Source of the DNA: CAVQEK01 sp964596645
GTDB taxonomy: Bacteria > Bacteroidota > Bacteroidia > Cytophagales > Cyclobacteriaceae
DNA length: 64,000 bases
Assembly (NCBI GenBank): GCA_964596645.1
Contig: CAZQVB010000002.1
Location: 133,672 to 197,671, forward strand
Reading direction: 5' to 3'
The position numbers were made by a program, and so were the translations under genes. Position 1 is the first letter of the stretch; each line of letters begins with the position of its first letter. Shown piece after piece: positions 36,748-44,708 of the stretch. The notes under the pieces were generated by a model. The model saw only the letters and a program-made list of their open reading frames with translations, did no database searches and was not told the origin of the DNA.

Positions 36748-38283
36748 ATGAAAAAACCAGAAAACCACATCCTGGTCATATTCGGTGCCTCTGGCGACCT
36801 CACACTGCGCAAGCTGGTGCCGGCATTATTCGACCTGTATCAACAAAAGCTGCTCCCCGATGCATTTGCCGTACTCGGCGTGAGTCGTACCGAACTGAGC
36901 GACGAGGCTTTTCGGGACAAGATGAAAAAGGGCCTCGATGAGTTTCCCAACATAAAGCCGTCGGGCAATGGCGAAGAGATGGACTTTATGAAGAAATTGT
37001 ACTATCAACCCATCGAAACCAGCGATAGTGCAGACTACGCCAAGTTGAAGAACCGGCTCGATACGCTCGATGTCCAACTGCAAACCGGAGGAAACTTCAT
37101 ATACTACATGGCCACACCGCCAGGCTTGTACGAGGTGATACCGAAGTGCCTGGCCGATCATGGCTTGAATAAAGAGGGCAGGCAAACCGGCTGGCGGCGG
37201 CTGATCATAGAGAAGCCTTTTGGCCTGAACCTGGCCTCGGCCAAAGCCCTGAATAAAAAGCTGTTGAAGTACTTTAAAGAAGATCAGCTTTATCGTATTG
37301 ACCACTATTTGGGCAAGGAAACTGTACAAAACCTGCTGGTCACTCGCTTTGCCAACGGCATACTAGAGCCGCTTTGGAACAGGAATTTTATACAACATGT
37401 GGAGATCACTACCTCCGAAAATATAGGGGTGGAGGGGCGTGGCGGCTACTATGAAGACTCCGGAGCGCTACGCGACATGGTGCAGAACCACCTGTTGCAG
37501 GTGGCAGGCCTGGTGGCTATGGAGCCGCCCACAGTGATAGAGGCCACGGCCATACGCAACGAAACGATGAAAGTATTTCAATCGCTGCGGCCGCTGAGCC
37601 AGCAAGACCTTGAACACAACATCATCCGCGGGCAGTATACGGCCTCTACTATTCGAGGTGAACACAACCCGGGCTATCGCGATGAAGAAGGCGTGGATGC
37701 TGAATCGCGCACAGAGACATTTGTGGCGTTAAAGTTTTACATCGATAACTGGCGCTGGGGCGGCGTGCCGTTCTATCTGCGCACCGGCAAGATGCTGCCC
37801 ACCCGCGTGAGCGAAGTCGTTATCCACTTCAAGCCTACGCCACACGCACTTTTTGTGGCCAATAAAGACTTTTGCAACACAGGCAACCAGTTGGTGATAC
37901 GCATACAACCCGATGAGGGCATCTTAATGAAAATGGGTATGAAGGTGCCCGGGGCAGGCTTTGAGGTGCGCAACATCAACCTCGACTTTCACTATGCCGA
38001 CCTGCGCCAGACCTACCTGCCCAGCGCTTACGAGCGCCTGCTGCTCGACTGTATGATGGGCGACACCACGCTGTACCTGCGCGGTGATGCTGTAGAAGCT
38101 ACATGGGCATTCGTGCAGCCTATACTCGACTTTTGGCAGGAAAATCCCGCTGCGCCGCTGCATGGCTATCCGGCGGGTACCTGGGGCCCCGACGTATCCG
38201 ACGCGCTCTTCGATGCACCCGGCATTACCTGGCGCTACCCGTGTCGCAACCTGGCCGATGATGGCATCTACTGTGAACTATAG
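36748..38283 (+). CDS. zwf: Glucose-6-phosphate 1-dehydrogenase
   Basis: A 511-aa enzyme oxidising glucose-6-phosphate to 6-phosphogluconolactone with NADP+. The ATG at 36748 is chosen because the nucleotide-binding motif HILVIFGASGDLTLRKL then falls at residues 6-22; in-frame codons upstream give no family sequence. The active-site block RIDHYLGKETVQNLL (about residues 190-204) is intact. It is followed after 4 bases by pgl and then by the CPBP gene in one operon; gnd is not in the window. Confidence 0.95.
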   Translation: MKKPENHILVIFGASGDLTLRKLVPALFDLYQQKLLPDAFAVLGVSRTELSDEAFRDKMKKGLDEFPNIKPSGNGEEMDFMKKLYYQPIETSDSADYAKLKNRLDTLDVQLQTGGNFIYYMATPPGLYEVIPKCLADHGLNKEGRQTGWRRLIIEKPFGLNLASAKALNKKLLKYFKEDQLYRIDHYLGKETVQNLLVTRFANGILEPLWNRNFIQHVEITTSENIGVEGRGGYYEDSGALRDMVQNHLLQVAGLVAMEPPTVIEATAIRNETMKVFQSLRPLSQQDLEHNIIRGQYTASTIRGEHNPGYRDEEGVDAESRTETFVALKFYIDNWRWGGVPFYLRTGKMLPTRVSEVVIHFKPTPHALFVANKDFCNTGNQLVIRIQPDEGILMKMGMKVPGAGFEVRNINLDFHYADLRQTYLPSAYERLLLDCMMGDTTLYLRGDAVEATWAFVQPILDFWQENPAAPLHGYPAGTWGPDVSDALFDAPGITWRYPCRNLADDGIYCEL

Positions 38284-38287
38284 AAGG

Positions 38288-39016
38288 ATGAAAAAACAGC
38301 ACATCAATATTTTTGAACACCAGGACGGGCTTGTGGAGGGGTTAAGTGAGTTTTTTGCCCGCAAGGTTCAAGAGAAAAACGGTCTTTATCATGTGGCGCT
38401 GTCGGGTGGCAGTACCCCCAAGCAGTGGTATCAAAATCTCACATCGCGTCATCGACTCCATATTGACTGGGAGAAAGTGCGTTTTTATTGGGGAGATGAA
38501 CGCATGGTGCCTCCGGATAGTGCCGAAAGCAATTTTGGCGAGGCCAGCCGCCTGCTGTTGAAACCCCTCAATATTCCGGATGCACACCATCTGCGCATCC
38601 GCGGCGAGCTGCCGGCAAGTAAGGCTGCCGAGGAGTATGAGCGAAGCCTTTTGCAAGTATTGCCCATGGCCGACAATGTGCCTGTGCTGGACATTGTGGT
38701 GCTTGGCATGGGCGACGACGGCCATACGGCGTCTATCTTTCCCGGTCAGCTACACCTATGGTCACATGAGCGGCTATGTGTAGCGGCCGAACACCCTCAG
38801 AGCGGCCAGCCACGGGTGAGCTTCACAGGCAAAATGATAAACAATGCGCGACATGTGGTGATGCTGGTATCGGGTGCTGGAAAGGCCGAAAAAGTAGCAG
38901 AAATACTGGCCGTAAAACCAGGATCCGAGCATCTTCCGGCCTCATGGGTGGATCCGGGTCGTGGGCAGCTGTACTGGTTTTTGGACAAGGATGCGGCAAA
39001 ATTGTATGCTTCATGA
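38288..39016 (+). CDS. pgl: 6-phosphogluconolactonase
   Basis: A 242-aa NagB/DevB-fold enzyme that hydrolyses 6-phosphogluconolactone. Seen motifs are ALSGGSTPKQWYQNL, FYWGDERMVPPDSAESNFG and LGMGDDGHTASIFPG, all classical for Pgl. The ATG at 38288 is 4 bases after the zwf stop and gives a normal-length protein. The stop overlaps the CPBP gene start by 4 bases (ATGA), so the three genes are translationally linked. Confidence 0.95.
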   Translation: MKKQHINIFEHQDGLVEGLSEFFARKVQEKNGLYHVALSGGSTPKQWYQNLTSRHRLHIDWEKVRFYWGDERMVPPDSAESNFGEASRLLLKPLNIPDAHHLRIRGELPASKAAEEYERSLLQVLPMADNVPVLDIVVLGMGDDGHTASIFPGQLHLWSHERLCVAAEHPQSGQPRVSFTGKMINNARHVVMLVSGAGKAEKVAEILAVKPGSEHLPASWVDPGRGQLYWFLDKDAAKLYAS

Positions 39017-39573
39017 GTGGGAAATTGATTTGGGGACTGGCGCTGGGCACACTTTTGGGCTTTGGCGGTGGTGGTCTCATCATAATCTACTTTGTGCGCG
39101 ATGGTGGCCTGCTGCAGTTTATGACCGAAGGTAAGTCGCTGCTGTTGCAAATTGCCGTAGGTGTCGCTTTCGGAGTCATTATGGCCCAAGCCGGTTGGGG
39201 TATAGTAGAGCTTCCCCCTTTGCGCAATACCAGGCAATTTTTTGCCCGGCTCATTGCGCCGCTCAACTTGCGGCTGGGCAGTATTATTTTCATTTCTCTA
39301 TGCGCTGCTGTGGGGGAGGAGCTGTTCTTCCGTGGCGGCATTCAACCGCTGGTGGGTATTTGGCCTACTTCCATCATTTTCGTGTTGCTCCACGGTTACA
39401 TCAACCCGTTCAACCTGCCGCTTACCGTGTATGGTATATTCATGACTCTGGTGATAGCCGTAATGGGTTATATGACGGAGCACCTGGGCATATTCGCCGC
39501 CATAGCCGCGCATGCCGCCATCGACTATGTACTGCTGAATAAGCTGGCCGGCGTGCCCCTCGATGGGCACTGA
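39013..39573 (+). CDS. CPBP family intramembrane glutamic protease
   Basis: A 186-aa polytopic membrane protein of the CPBP/Abi (Rce1-like) family. The catalytic motif GEELFFRGGIQPL (EExxxR) is present, with a later FVLLHGYINPFN (H...N) and AAIAAHAAIDYVLL (H...D) supplying the other conserved residues. Such proteins are putative proteases in prenyl-protein processing, bacteriocin self-immunity or signalling; the substrate is unknown. The overlap with pgl suggests co-expression with the oxidative pentose phosphate genes rather than a shared reaction. Confidence 0.85.
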   Translation: MSGKLIWGLALGTLLGFGGGGLIIIYFVRDGGLLQFMTEGKSLLLQIAVGVAFGVIMAQAGWGIVELPPLRNTRQFFARLIAPLNLRLGSIIFISLCAAVGEELFFRGGIQPLVGIWPTSIIFVLLHGYINPFNLPLTVYGIFMTLVIAVMGYMTEHLGIFAAIAAHAAIDYVLLNKLAGVPLDGH

Positions 39574-39688
39574 GCGGCCGAACGGCCTGTGGCCCCACCA
39601 TTTATAGCGGCCGCACCTTCCTGTTTCCCTGCCTTTTGATTTATTTTGCAAACCACTGCCACAGGGGCAATACCATAAAAAAGTGATA

Positions 39689-41395
39689 ATGACTGAAGTA
39701 AGTAAGGAGACAGTATCTGGCGAGGAAAAGAAGAGCCTCAATTTTCTTGAAGAGATCATTGAGGAAGATATACGGCAGGGCAAGCATGGCGGCAGGGTAC
39801 ATACGCGGTTTCCACCAGAGCCCAACGGCTTTCTGCACATTGGTCATGCCAAATCCATTTGTCTCAATTTCGGTCTTGCTCAGCGCTACGGCGGCAAGTG
39901 CAATTTGCGCTTCGACGACACCAACCCTGCTACCGAAGAAGTGCGGTATGTGGAATCTATAAAACAAGACATACACTGGTTGGGCTTTGAGTGGCACTCC
40001 GAGCACTATGCCTCCGACTATTTTGCGCAGCTATACGAGTGGGCCGTGCAACTCATCAGAGAAGGAAAGGCTTATGTAGACGATCAAAGTGCTGAGGAAG
40101 TGAGTGCTACACGCGGCACACCTACTCAACCGGGCAAGCTCAGTCCCTATCGCGACCGCAGTGTGGAAGAGAATCTGGATCTTTTTCAGCGTATGAAAAA
40201 CGGCGAGTTTCCCGACGGCTCCAAAGTATTGAGGGCAAAGATAGACATGTCTTCTCCCAACATGCACATGCGCGACCCGGCCCTATACCGCATCAAAAAT
40301 ACGCCACATCACCGCACGGGCAATGCCTGGTGCATTTACCCCATGTACGACTGGGCCCATGGTCAGTCAGACTATCTGGAGGGCATCACCCACTCCATCT
40401 GCACGCTGGAGTTTGAGGTGCACCGGCCGCTCTACGATTGGTGCCTCGACCAGGTCTCCGAAGGAGACTACCGCCCACGGCAGTACGAATTTGCACGCCT
40501 CAACCTGGCCTATACCGTCATGAGCAAGCGCAAGCTGCTGGAGCTGGTGCGGTCGGGCATAGTGAGTGGATGGGACGACCCGCGCATGCCTACGCTGTCG
40601 GGTATGCGGCGCAGGGGGTATACCCCAACGTCAATCCGAAACTTCTCTGAGCGTGTGGGGGTGGCAAAGCGGGAAAACCTGATCGATATGGCGCTGCTGG
40701 AATATTGTGTGCGTGAAGACCTGAACAAGGTAGCCTCCCGCGCAATGGCCGTTATTAATCCACTGAAGGTGGTGCTGCTCAACTATACCGATGGGCGGGA
40801 AGAAATGCTCACGGCAGTGAATAACCCTGAAGATGAAAGCTATGGCACCCGCGCGCTGCCATTCTCCAATACCCTTTGGATAGAGCGCGACGATTTTATG
40901 GAAAACCCACCAAAGAAATATTTCCGTTTGCAGCCTGGTGGATTGGTACGATTGAAGTATGCCTACATCATACGTTGTGTGGAGGTGGTGAAAGACGATG
41001 CCGGAGAGGTGGTGGAGTTGCGCTGCGAATACATCCCGGAGTCGCGCAGTGGAGAAGACACCAGCGGACTGAAGGTGAAGGGCACCATTCACTGGCTCTC
41101 AGCCCCGCATGCTATTGCAGCAGAGTTGCGCATGTACGACAGGCTCTTTACCGTGCCAGAACCCGATGATGACAAGGAGCGCGACTATAAAGAGCTGCTC
41201 AACCCGAACAGCCTCCAGGTGATAAAAGACGCATTTGTAGAGCCATCGCTGGCACAGGTGAAACCTCTGACTCACCTGCAATTTGAACGCAAGGGCTACT
41301 TCTGTGCCGATGAGGAAACCAAGGCAGACAAGCCGGTCTTCAACCTCACCGTGAACCTGCGGGATACCTGGGCTAAAGTGGTCGATAAAGCGTAG
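39689..41395 (+). CDS. glnS: Glutaminyl-tRNA synthetase
   Basis: A class I aminoacyl-tRNA synthetase of about 568 residues. The HIGH motif lies in RFPPEPNGFLHIGHAKSI, the KMSKS equivalent in TVMSKRKL, and the GlnRS-typical LRFDDTNPATE and FEVHRPLYDW blocks identify glutamine rather than glutamate specificity. The C-terminal beta-barrel anticodon domains (from about residue 345) are complete. I chose the ATG at 39689; a GTG two codons upstream (39683) is the alternative. Its presence means Gln-tRNA is charged directly. The gene is followed by a repeat island. Confidence 0.95.
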   Translation: MTEVSKETVSGEEKKSLNFLEEIIEEDIRQGKHGGRVHTRFPPEPNGFLHIGHAKSICLNFGLAQRYGGKCNLRFDDTNPATEEVRYVESIKQDIHWLGFEWHSEHYASDYFAQLYEWAVQLIREGKAYVDDQSAEEVSATRGTPTQPGKLSPYRDRSVEENLDLFQRMKNGEFPDGSKVLRAKIDMSSPNMHMRDPALYRIKNTPHHRTGNAWCIYPMYDWAHGQSDYLEGITHSICTLEFEVHRPLYDWCLDQVSEGDYRPRQYEFARLNLAYTVMSKRKLLELVRSGIVSGWDDPRMPTLSGMRRRGYTPTSIRNFSERVGVAKRENLIDMALLEYCVREDLNKVASRAMAVINPLKVVLLNYTDGREEMLTAVNNPEDESYGTRALPFSNTLWIERDDFMENPPKKYFRLQPGGLVRLKYAYIIRCVEVVKDDAGEVVELRCEYIPESRSGEDTSGLKVKGTIHWLSAPHAIAAELRMYDRLFTVPEPDDDKERDYKELLNPNSLQVIKDAFVEPSLAQVKPLTHLQFERKGYFCADEETKADKPVFNLTVNLRDTWAKVVDKA

Positions 41396-41402
41396 TGCTG
41401 AA

Positions 41403-41605
41403 CGTAGTAGATTGGTAGATTAGTTAGCTGAAAGGTGAAAGAAGAGTAGACTGGTAGATTGGTAGATTAGTTAGCTGAAAGCTGAAAGCTCAAAGAAAAG
41501 TAGATTGGTAGATTGGTAGATTAGTTAGCTGAAAGCTGAAAGGTGAAAGCTCAAAGGAGAGTAGACTGGTGGAATGGATGGCTGAAAGCTCAAAGCTAAA
41601 AGATT
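41403..41605. repeat. Tandem GTAGATTGGTAGATT / GCTGAAAG intergenic repeats
   Basis: About four degenerate units follow glnS, built from GTAGATTGGTAGATTAGTTA, GCTGAAAGCTGAAAGCTCAA and AGAGTAGACTGGT. The vocabulary is the same as in the arrays at 9635-9820 and 12514-13015, but the CAGGTCGGACGATAGTCGG core is missing here. No gene. Confidence 0.85.
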
Positions 41606-41679
41606 GTGAGGTTATATGCTGAAATGCTGAATTAAGTATAGGGCAGGCGAGTAAGGCATGACAAAAAAGGACGGTCTTC

Positions 41680-41733
41680 CTGAACTCGTTTCAGGATCTG
41701 CCCAATGGCCAACAGATGCTGAAACGAGTTCAG
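41680..41733. repeat. Long inverted repeat (intergenic hairpin element)
   Basis: CTGAACTCGTTTCAG (41680-41694) and its exact reverse complement CTGAAACGAGTTCAG (41719-41733) enclose 24 bases that themselves contain ATCTG/CAGAT arms, so the whole 54 bases fold as one hairpin. It is flanked by GACGGTC-like and GACCGTG sequence. This is the look of a dispersed REP-type element. Confidence 0.8.
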
Positions 41734-41798
41734 CATGACCGTGCGAGAGAGGGCGGACGGACGGAAAATTTAATCAGCCTGGCAAGCCTACCACTCCG

Positions 41799-41833
41799 TC
41801 ATTGTGAGCGAAGCGAAACAATCTGCTGGCTGG
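41799..41833. repeat. Dispersed intergenic element (GTCATTGTGAGCGAAGCGAA)
   Basis: GTCATTGTGAGCGAAGCGAA followed by ACAATCTGCTGG resembles a short element commonly dispersed in Bacteroidota intergenic DNA. It forms the 3' end of the transposase relic frame, marking the point where transposase similarity is lost. Confidence 0.5.
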
Positions 41834-41972
41834 CAAATGAAGAGCACTTCTGGTGATATGGACATCAAAATGCATTAAGAGACTTCCCCGGCGATTGTAT
41901 TTTTTGTTGTAGGCTTGGGTATAACAATTGAATAGATGGGAAAATTGAAGGCTCAAGAATTTGTTAATAGCT

Positions 41973-42026
41973 GCTTCGAGCTCCAAACCCTTCAAGGGTT
42001 GCGAACCCTTGAAGGGTTGATGACCC
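41973..42026. repeat. REP-like palindrome, copy 1
   Basis: GCTTCGAGCTCCA followed by AACCCTTCAAGGGTT-GCG-AACCCTTGAAGGGTT and GATGACCC. Each 15-mer is itself nearly self-complementary, and together they form a perfect inverted repeat with a 3-base loop. It is 53/54 identical to copy 2 at 42159 and lies in frame within the transposase relic. Confidence 0.92.
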
Positions 42027-42158
42027 CCGGATGAAAGAAAGTGGTTCGTCATCAGACGGTAGGCCAGCGTATCGGCCACTGGTACGATGTATTTTTGATA
42101 CTTCTCCAGGAAGTATCGGTAGTTGTCCTCTTCACGAAAAATGTCCTCTTCGCCATTT

Positions 42159-42212
42159 GCTTCGAGCTCCAAACCCTTCAAGGGTTGCGAACCCTTGAAG
42201 GGTTGATAACCC
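42159..42212. repeat. REP-like palindrome, copy 2
   Basis: Same 54-bp element as copy 1 and in the same orientation, ending GATAACCC instead of GATGACCC. It abuts the oadB terminator on one side and the transposase ANGEEDIF segment on the other, replacing the transposase N-terminus. Confidence 0.92.
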
Positions 42213-42243
42213 AAAAAAAAGGCCAGCATTGCCGGCCTTTTTT
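42213..42243 (-). terminator. Rho-independent terminator of the decarboxylase operon
   Basis: AAAAAAGGCC (42215-42224) pairs with GGCCTTTTTT (42234-42243), leaving a 9-base loop; on the minus strand it ends in T8. It lies about 22 bases beyond the oadB stop. Confidence 0.9.
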
Positions 42244-42265
42244 GTAAAAATCTTAAGCACTGATG

Positions 42266-43543
42266 CTAGCCCAGGAAGCTGAGCAAAATACCTGCGGCTA
42301 CGGCACTACCGATCACCCCCGATACGTTCGGCGCCATGGCATGCATCAGCAGGTGATTGTTGGGGTCTGCCTTCAAACCGACCATCTGCGACACGCGGGC
42401 CGAGTCAGGCACAGCCGATACGCCCGCATTGCCAATCAGTGGATTTATTTTGTCCTCAGCAGAGAGGAACAGGTTCATCAGCTTGGCAAACAACACGCCA
42501 CCGGCTGTAGCAATGGTGAACGACAATGCACCCAATCCGAAGATCATGATGGACTGCGGGGTGAGAAATATATCGGCCTGCGTGCTTGCGCCTACGGTAA
42601 GGCCTAACAAAATGGTGACTATATCGATCATTTTGGTTCTTGCCGTTTCTGCCAGACGCCCAGTCACGCCGGACTCTTTCAGTATGTTGCCGAAGAACAA
42701 CATGCCAAGCAGTGGCAGTGCCGACGGGGAGATGAAAGTAGTGATGAGCAGGCCAATAATGGGGAACAATATTTTTTCCAATTTACTGACAGCCCTGGGA
42801 GGCTTCATGCGTATGAGCCTTTCTTTTTTATTGGTAAAAAGCTTCATGATGGGCGGCTGTATCACGGGCACCAGTGCCATGTATGAGTAAGCCGCTATGG
42901 CGATGGAGCCTATATAGCGCGGTGCCAACTTGCCAGATAAAAATATGGCTGTAGGCCCGTCGGCGCCACCTATGATGCCTATGGCGCCAGCTTCTTTCAA
43001 ACTAAAGCCCAGATAAAGCGCCCCGATGAATGTGCCAAACACGCCGATTTGTGCCGCGGCGCCCAGCAGCATGAGCTTGGGGTTGGAAAGCAGCGATGAA
43101 AAGTCCGTCATGGCACCGATGCCCAGGAAGATAAGGGGTGGATATACGCCGTATCGCACGCCAAAATACAGGTAGTTGAGTACGGAGCCGTCTTCGTAAA
43201 TGCCCACCTGGTAGCCCGGTGTGAAGGGCACGTTGCCAATGAGTATGCCTGTGCCGATGGGTATCAGCAGCAAGGGCTCATAATCGTACTTGATGGCCAG
43301 GTAAATAAAAATGAGGCCTACCACGATCATGATCAGATGCCCCCAGGTGATGTTGGCAAAACCTGTGAAACTGAAGAAATTGACCAGGCTATGGATTATG
43401 TTCTGAAAAACGGACATATCCTCGGCACTGTCAGCCCCGTTGACTGCCTGCGCCATCACCTGCTGGCCATAGGTTTCGCCCATAAAAAAATGCAAACCGG
43501 CCAGCAAGAAAAGTATGCTCAGTATGGTTACAAACTTCTTCAT
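42266..43543 (-). CDS. oadB: Sodium-pumping decarboxylase beta subunit
   Basis: A 425-aa polytopic membrane subunit of the OadB/MmdB family, which couples decarboxylation of carboxybiotin to Na+ export. The block GIIGGADGPTAIFLSGKLAP and the preceding IGAMTDFSSLLSNPKLMLLGAAAQ contain the conserved Asp/Asn/Ser positions of the sodium site. About 50 extra N-terminal residues contain an additional hydrophobic segment (about 5-27). It is last in the minus-strand operon mce-mmdA-oadG-BCCP-oadB and ends at a strong terminator. Confidence 0.94.
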   Translation of the reverse strand: MKKFVTILSILFLLAGLHFFMGETYGQQVMAQAVNGADSAEDMSVFQNIIHSLVNFFSFTGFANITWGHLIMIVVGLIFIYLAIKYDYEPLLLIPIGTGILIGNVPFTPGYQVGIYEDGSVLNYLYFGVRYGVYPPLIFLGIGAMTDFSSLLSNPKLMLLGAAAQIGVFGTFIGALYLGFSLKEAGAIGIIGGADGPTAIFLSGKLAPRYIGSIAIAAYSYMALVPVIQPPIMKLFTNKKERLIRMKPPRAVSKLEKILFPIIGLLITTFISPSALPLLGMLFFGNILKESGVTGRLAETARTKMIDIVTILLGLTVGASTQADIFLTPQSIMIFGLGALSFTIATAGGVLFAKLMNLFLSAEDKINPLIGNAGVSAVPDSARVSQMVGLKADPNNHLLMHAMAPNVSGVIGSAVAAGILLSFLG

Positions 43544-43546
43544 CGT

Positions 43547-43972
43547 CTATCCAATTTCAATTAAAGTATCACCCTGAAGTACGGTTTGTCCATCCTTCAC
43601 TTTTATGCTGGTAATGGTGCCGTCCACATCTGCCAGTATATTGTTCTCCATTTTCATGGCTTCCATTACCATGAGGAGTGTGCCCTTCGTTACGGCGTCG
43701 CCTTCTTTCACTTTTAGCTCCAGCACTGTACCTGGCAGTGGCGCCTGTACTCTGTTCAGCTTGGCCGATTTGGCTTTGACGGCCGGTGGCTCACTGGGCT
43801 GCGAAGCGGTGACCGGGCGCACAATACGGGGTGTCTTGGTTTGCACTTTATCTTTTTCCAGCTCCACGTCGTATTCGGAGCCATTCACTTCCAGGGTCAC
43901 CACGTTGTCTTCAATGGTTTTTATATGCACCTGATAGTTGTTGCCGTTGATCTTGAATTTATACTGTCTCAT
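43547..43972 (-). CDS. Biotin carboxyl carrier subunit
   Basis: A 141-aa biotinyl protein. The biotin lysine sits in VMEAMKMENN (about residue 107), within a standard biotinyl/lipoyl barrel (about 73-141) preceded by a flexible Pro/Ala-rich linker (VRPVTASQPSEPPAVKAKSA) and an N-terminal beta domain. In this operon it carries CO2 from the carboxyltransferase MmdA to the membrane pump OadB. It starts 34 bases after the OadG stop and precedes oadB by 3 bases. Confidence 0.93.
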   Translation of the reverse strand: MRQYKFKINGNNYQVHIKTIEDNVVTLEVNGSEYDVELEKDKVQTKTPRIVRPVTASQPSEPPAVKAKSAKLNRVQAPLPGTVLELKVKEGDAVTKGTLLMVMEAMKMENNILADVDGTITSIKVKDGQTVLQGDTLIEIG

Positions 43973-44006
43973 TTTCTTATTATTGATGTTTTACCAATAT
44001 GCCCGC

Positions 44007-44687
44007 TTACCGGCCTGAGCCTCTCAGCATTTTATAGTTCACGTATATTTTGGAGCTCCATGGCGAGTAGCTTTTCACTGTTTTTTCTATGGTGAGTATG
44101 CCGCTCTCTTCGTCGTGCAGCTCGTCGAAGTATAGATGTATGGCCGCACTGATGGCAGAGGCTACTTCACCCGACATCTCTCCTTCGCGCATGTTGGCTG
44201 CAGGGATGCCCGCTTCGGAGTGTTCCACTTTTCGTTTGGTGGTGCGGCCCAGCAGCATGGGCATCAGAAATTTGAACAGCGTGAACAACAGTATGAGTGC
44301 ACCAAACACTACAGACATGCCCACCACGGTGATCAGCCATCCTTCATCTTCCATAAACCCCTCATGACGATCCAGCATTACCACCACCGCGTCAGTGTTA
44401 TCGGCGACCTCTATTTCAGTATTGCCATAGCCAAACAGCTCTACCCTAAGCGTGACGGTGCTGTCGGGCACTTCAAGTGAAAAATTGCCACTGGCATCGG
44501 TTTGTACATATTTGGCTGAACCCAATATGGATACACGGGCACTGTTGAGCTCCAGCGTATCCTGGTCGTCGGTGATCTCGCCTACGTAGCCTTCTATGGT
44601 ACGGGTTTCCGGCGCGATAAGTACCTGCGCCATGGACTGACCGGCCACAAGTATGGCAGTAAAAAATATGATGAATACTTTTTTCAT
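44007..44687 (-). CDS. OadG-family subunit fused to a carboxypeptidase-regulatory-like domain
   Basis: A 226-aa protein. A signal peptide (about 1-20) is followed by a carboxypeptidase-regulatory-like beta-sandwich (about 28-103: TIEGYVGEITDD ... VQTDASGNFSLEVPDS ... VELFGYGNTEIEV), one membrane helix (about 117-138) and a cytoplasmic tail with AISAAIHLYFDELHD, the OadG-type part. OadG stabilises and assembles the Na+-translocating decarboxylase complex. The classical gamma subunit is only about 80 residues, so the periplasmic domain is an addition. Its place between mmdA and the biotin carrier supports the role. Confidence 0.85.
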   Translation of the reverse strand: MKKVFIIFFTAILVAGQSMAQVLIAPETRTIEGYVGEITDDQDTLELNSARVSILGSAKYVQTDASGNFSLEVPDSTVTLRVELFGYGNTEIEVADNTDAVVVMLDRHEGFMEDEGWLITVVGMSVVFGALILLFTLFKFLMPMLLGRTTKRKVEHSEAGIPAANMREGEMSGEVASAISAAIHLYFDELHDEESGILTIEKTVKSYSPWSSKIYVNYKMLRGSGR

Positions 44688-44708
44688 AGTCGTATTATAT
44701 CAGGAGCC

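Larger units (their letters stand above)
41774..42229 (-). pseudogene. Decayed RAYT/Y1 (IS200-like) transposase interrupted by palindromic repeats
   Basis: The open frame contains unmistakable pieces of a Bacteroidota REP-associated tyrosine transposase: ANGEEDIF, DNYRYFLEKYQKYI, PVADTLAYRLMTNHF, then SLQFSHLFNCYTQAYNKKYN and RRGSL. The HUH metal motif (normally NHFH) is broken after NHF, everything after RRGSL, including the catalytic tyrosine region, is replaced, and the true N-terminus is missing. Two 54-bp palindromic repeats are embedded in frame, each read as QPFKGSQPLKGLELEA. The apparent ATG lies within the oadB terminator, so the frame is a relic, not a functional gene. Confidence 0.8.
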
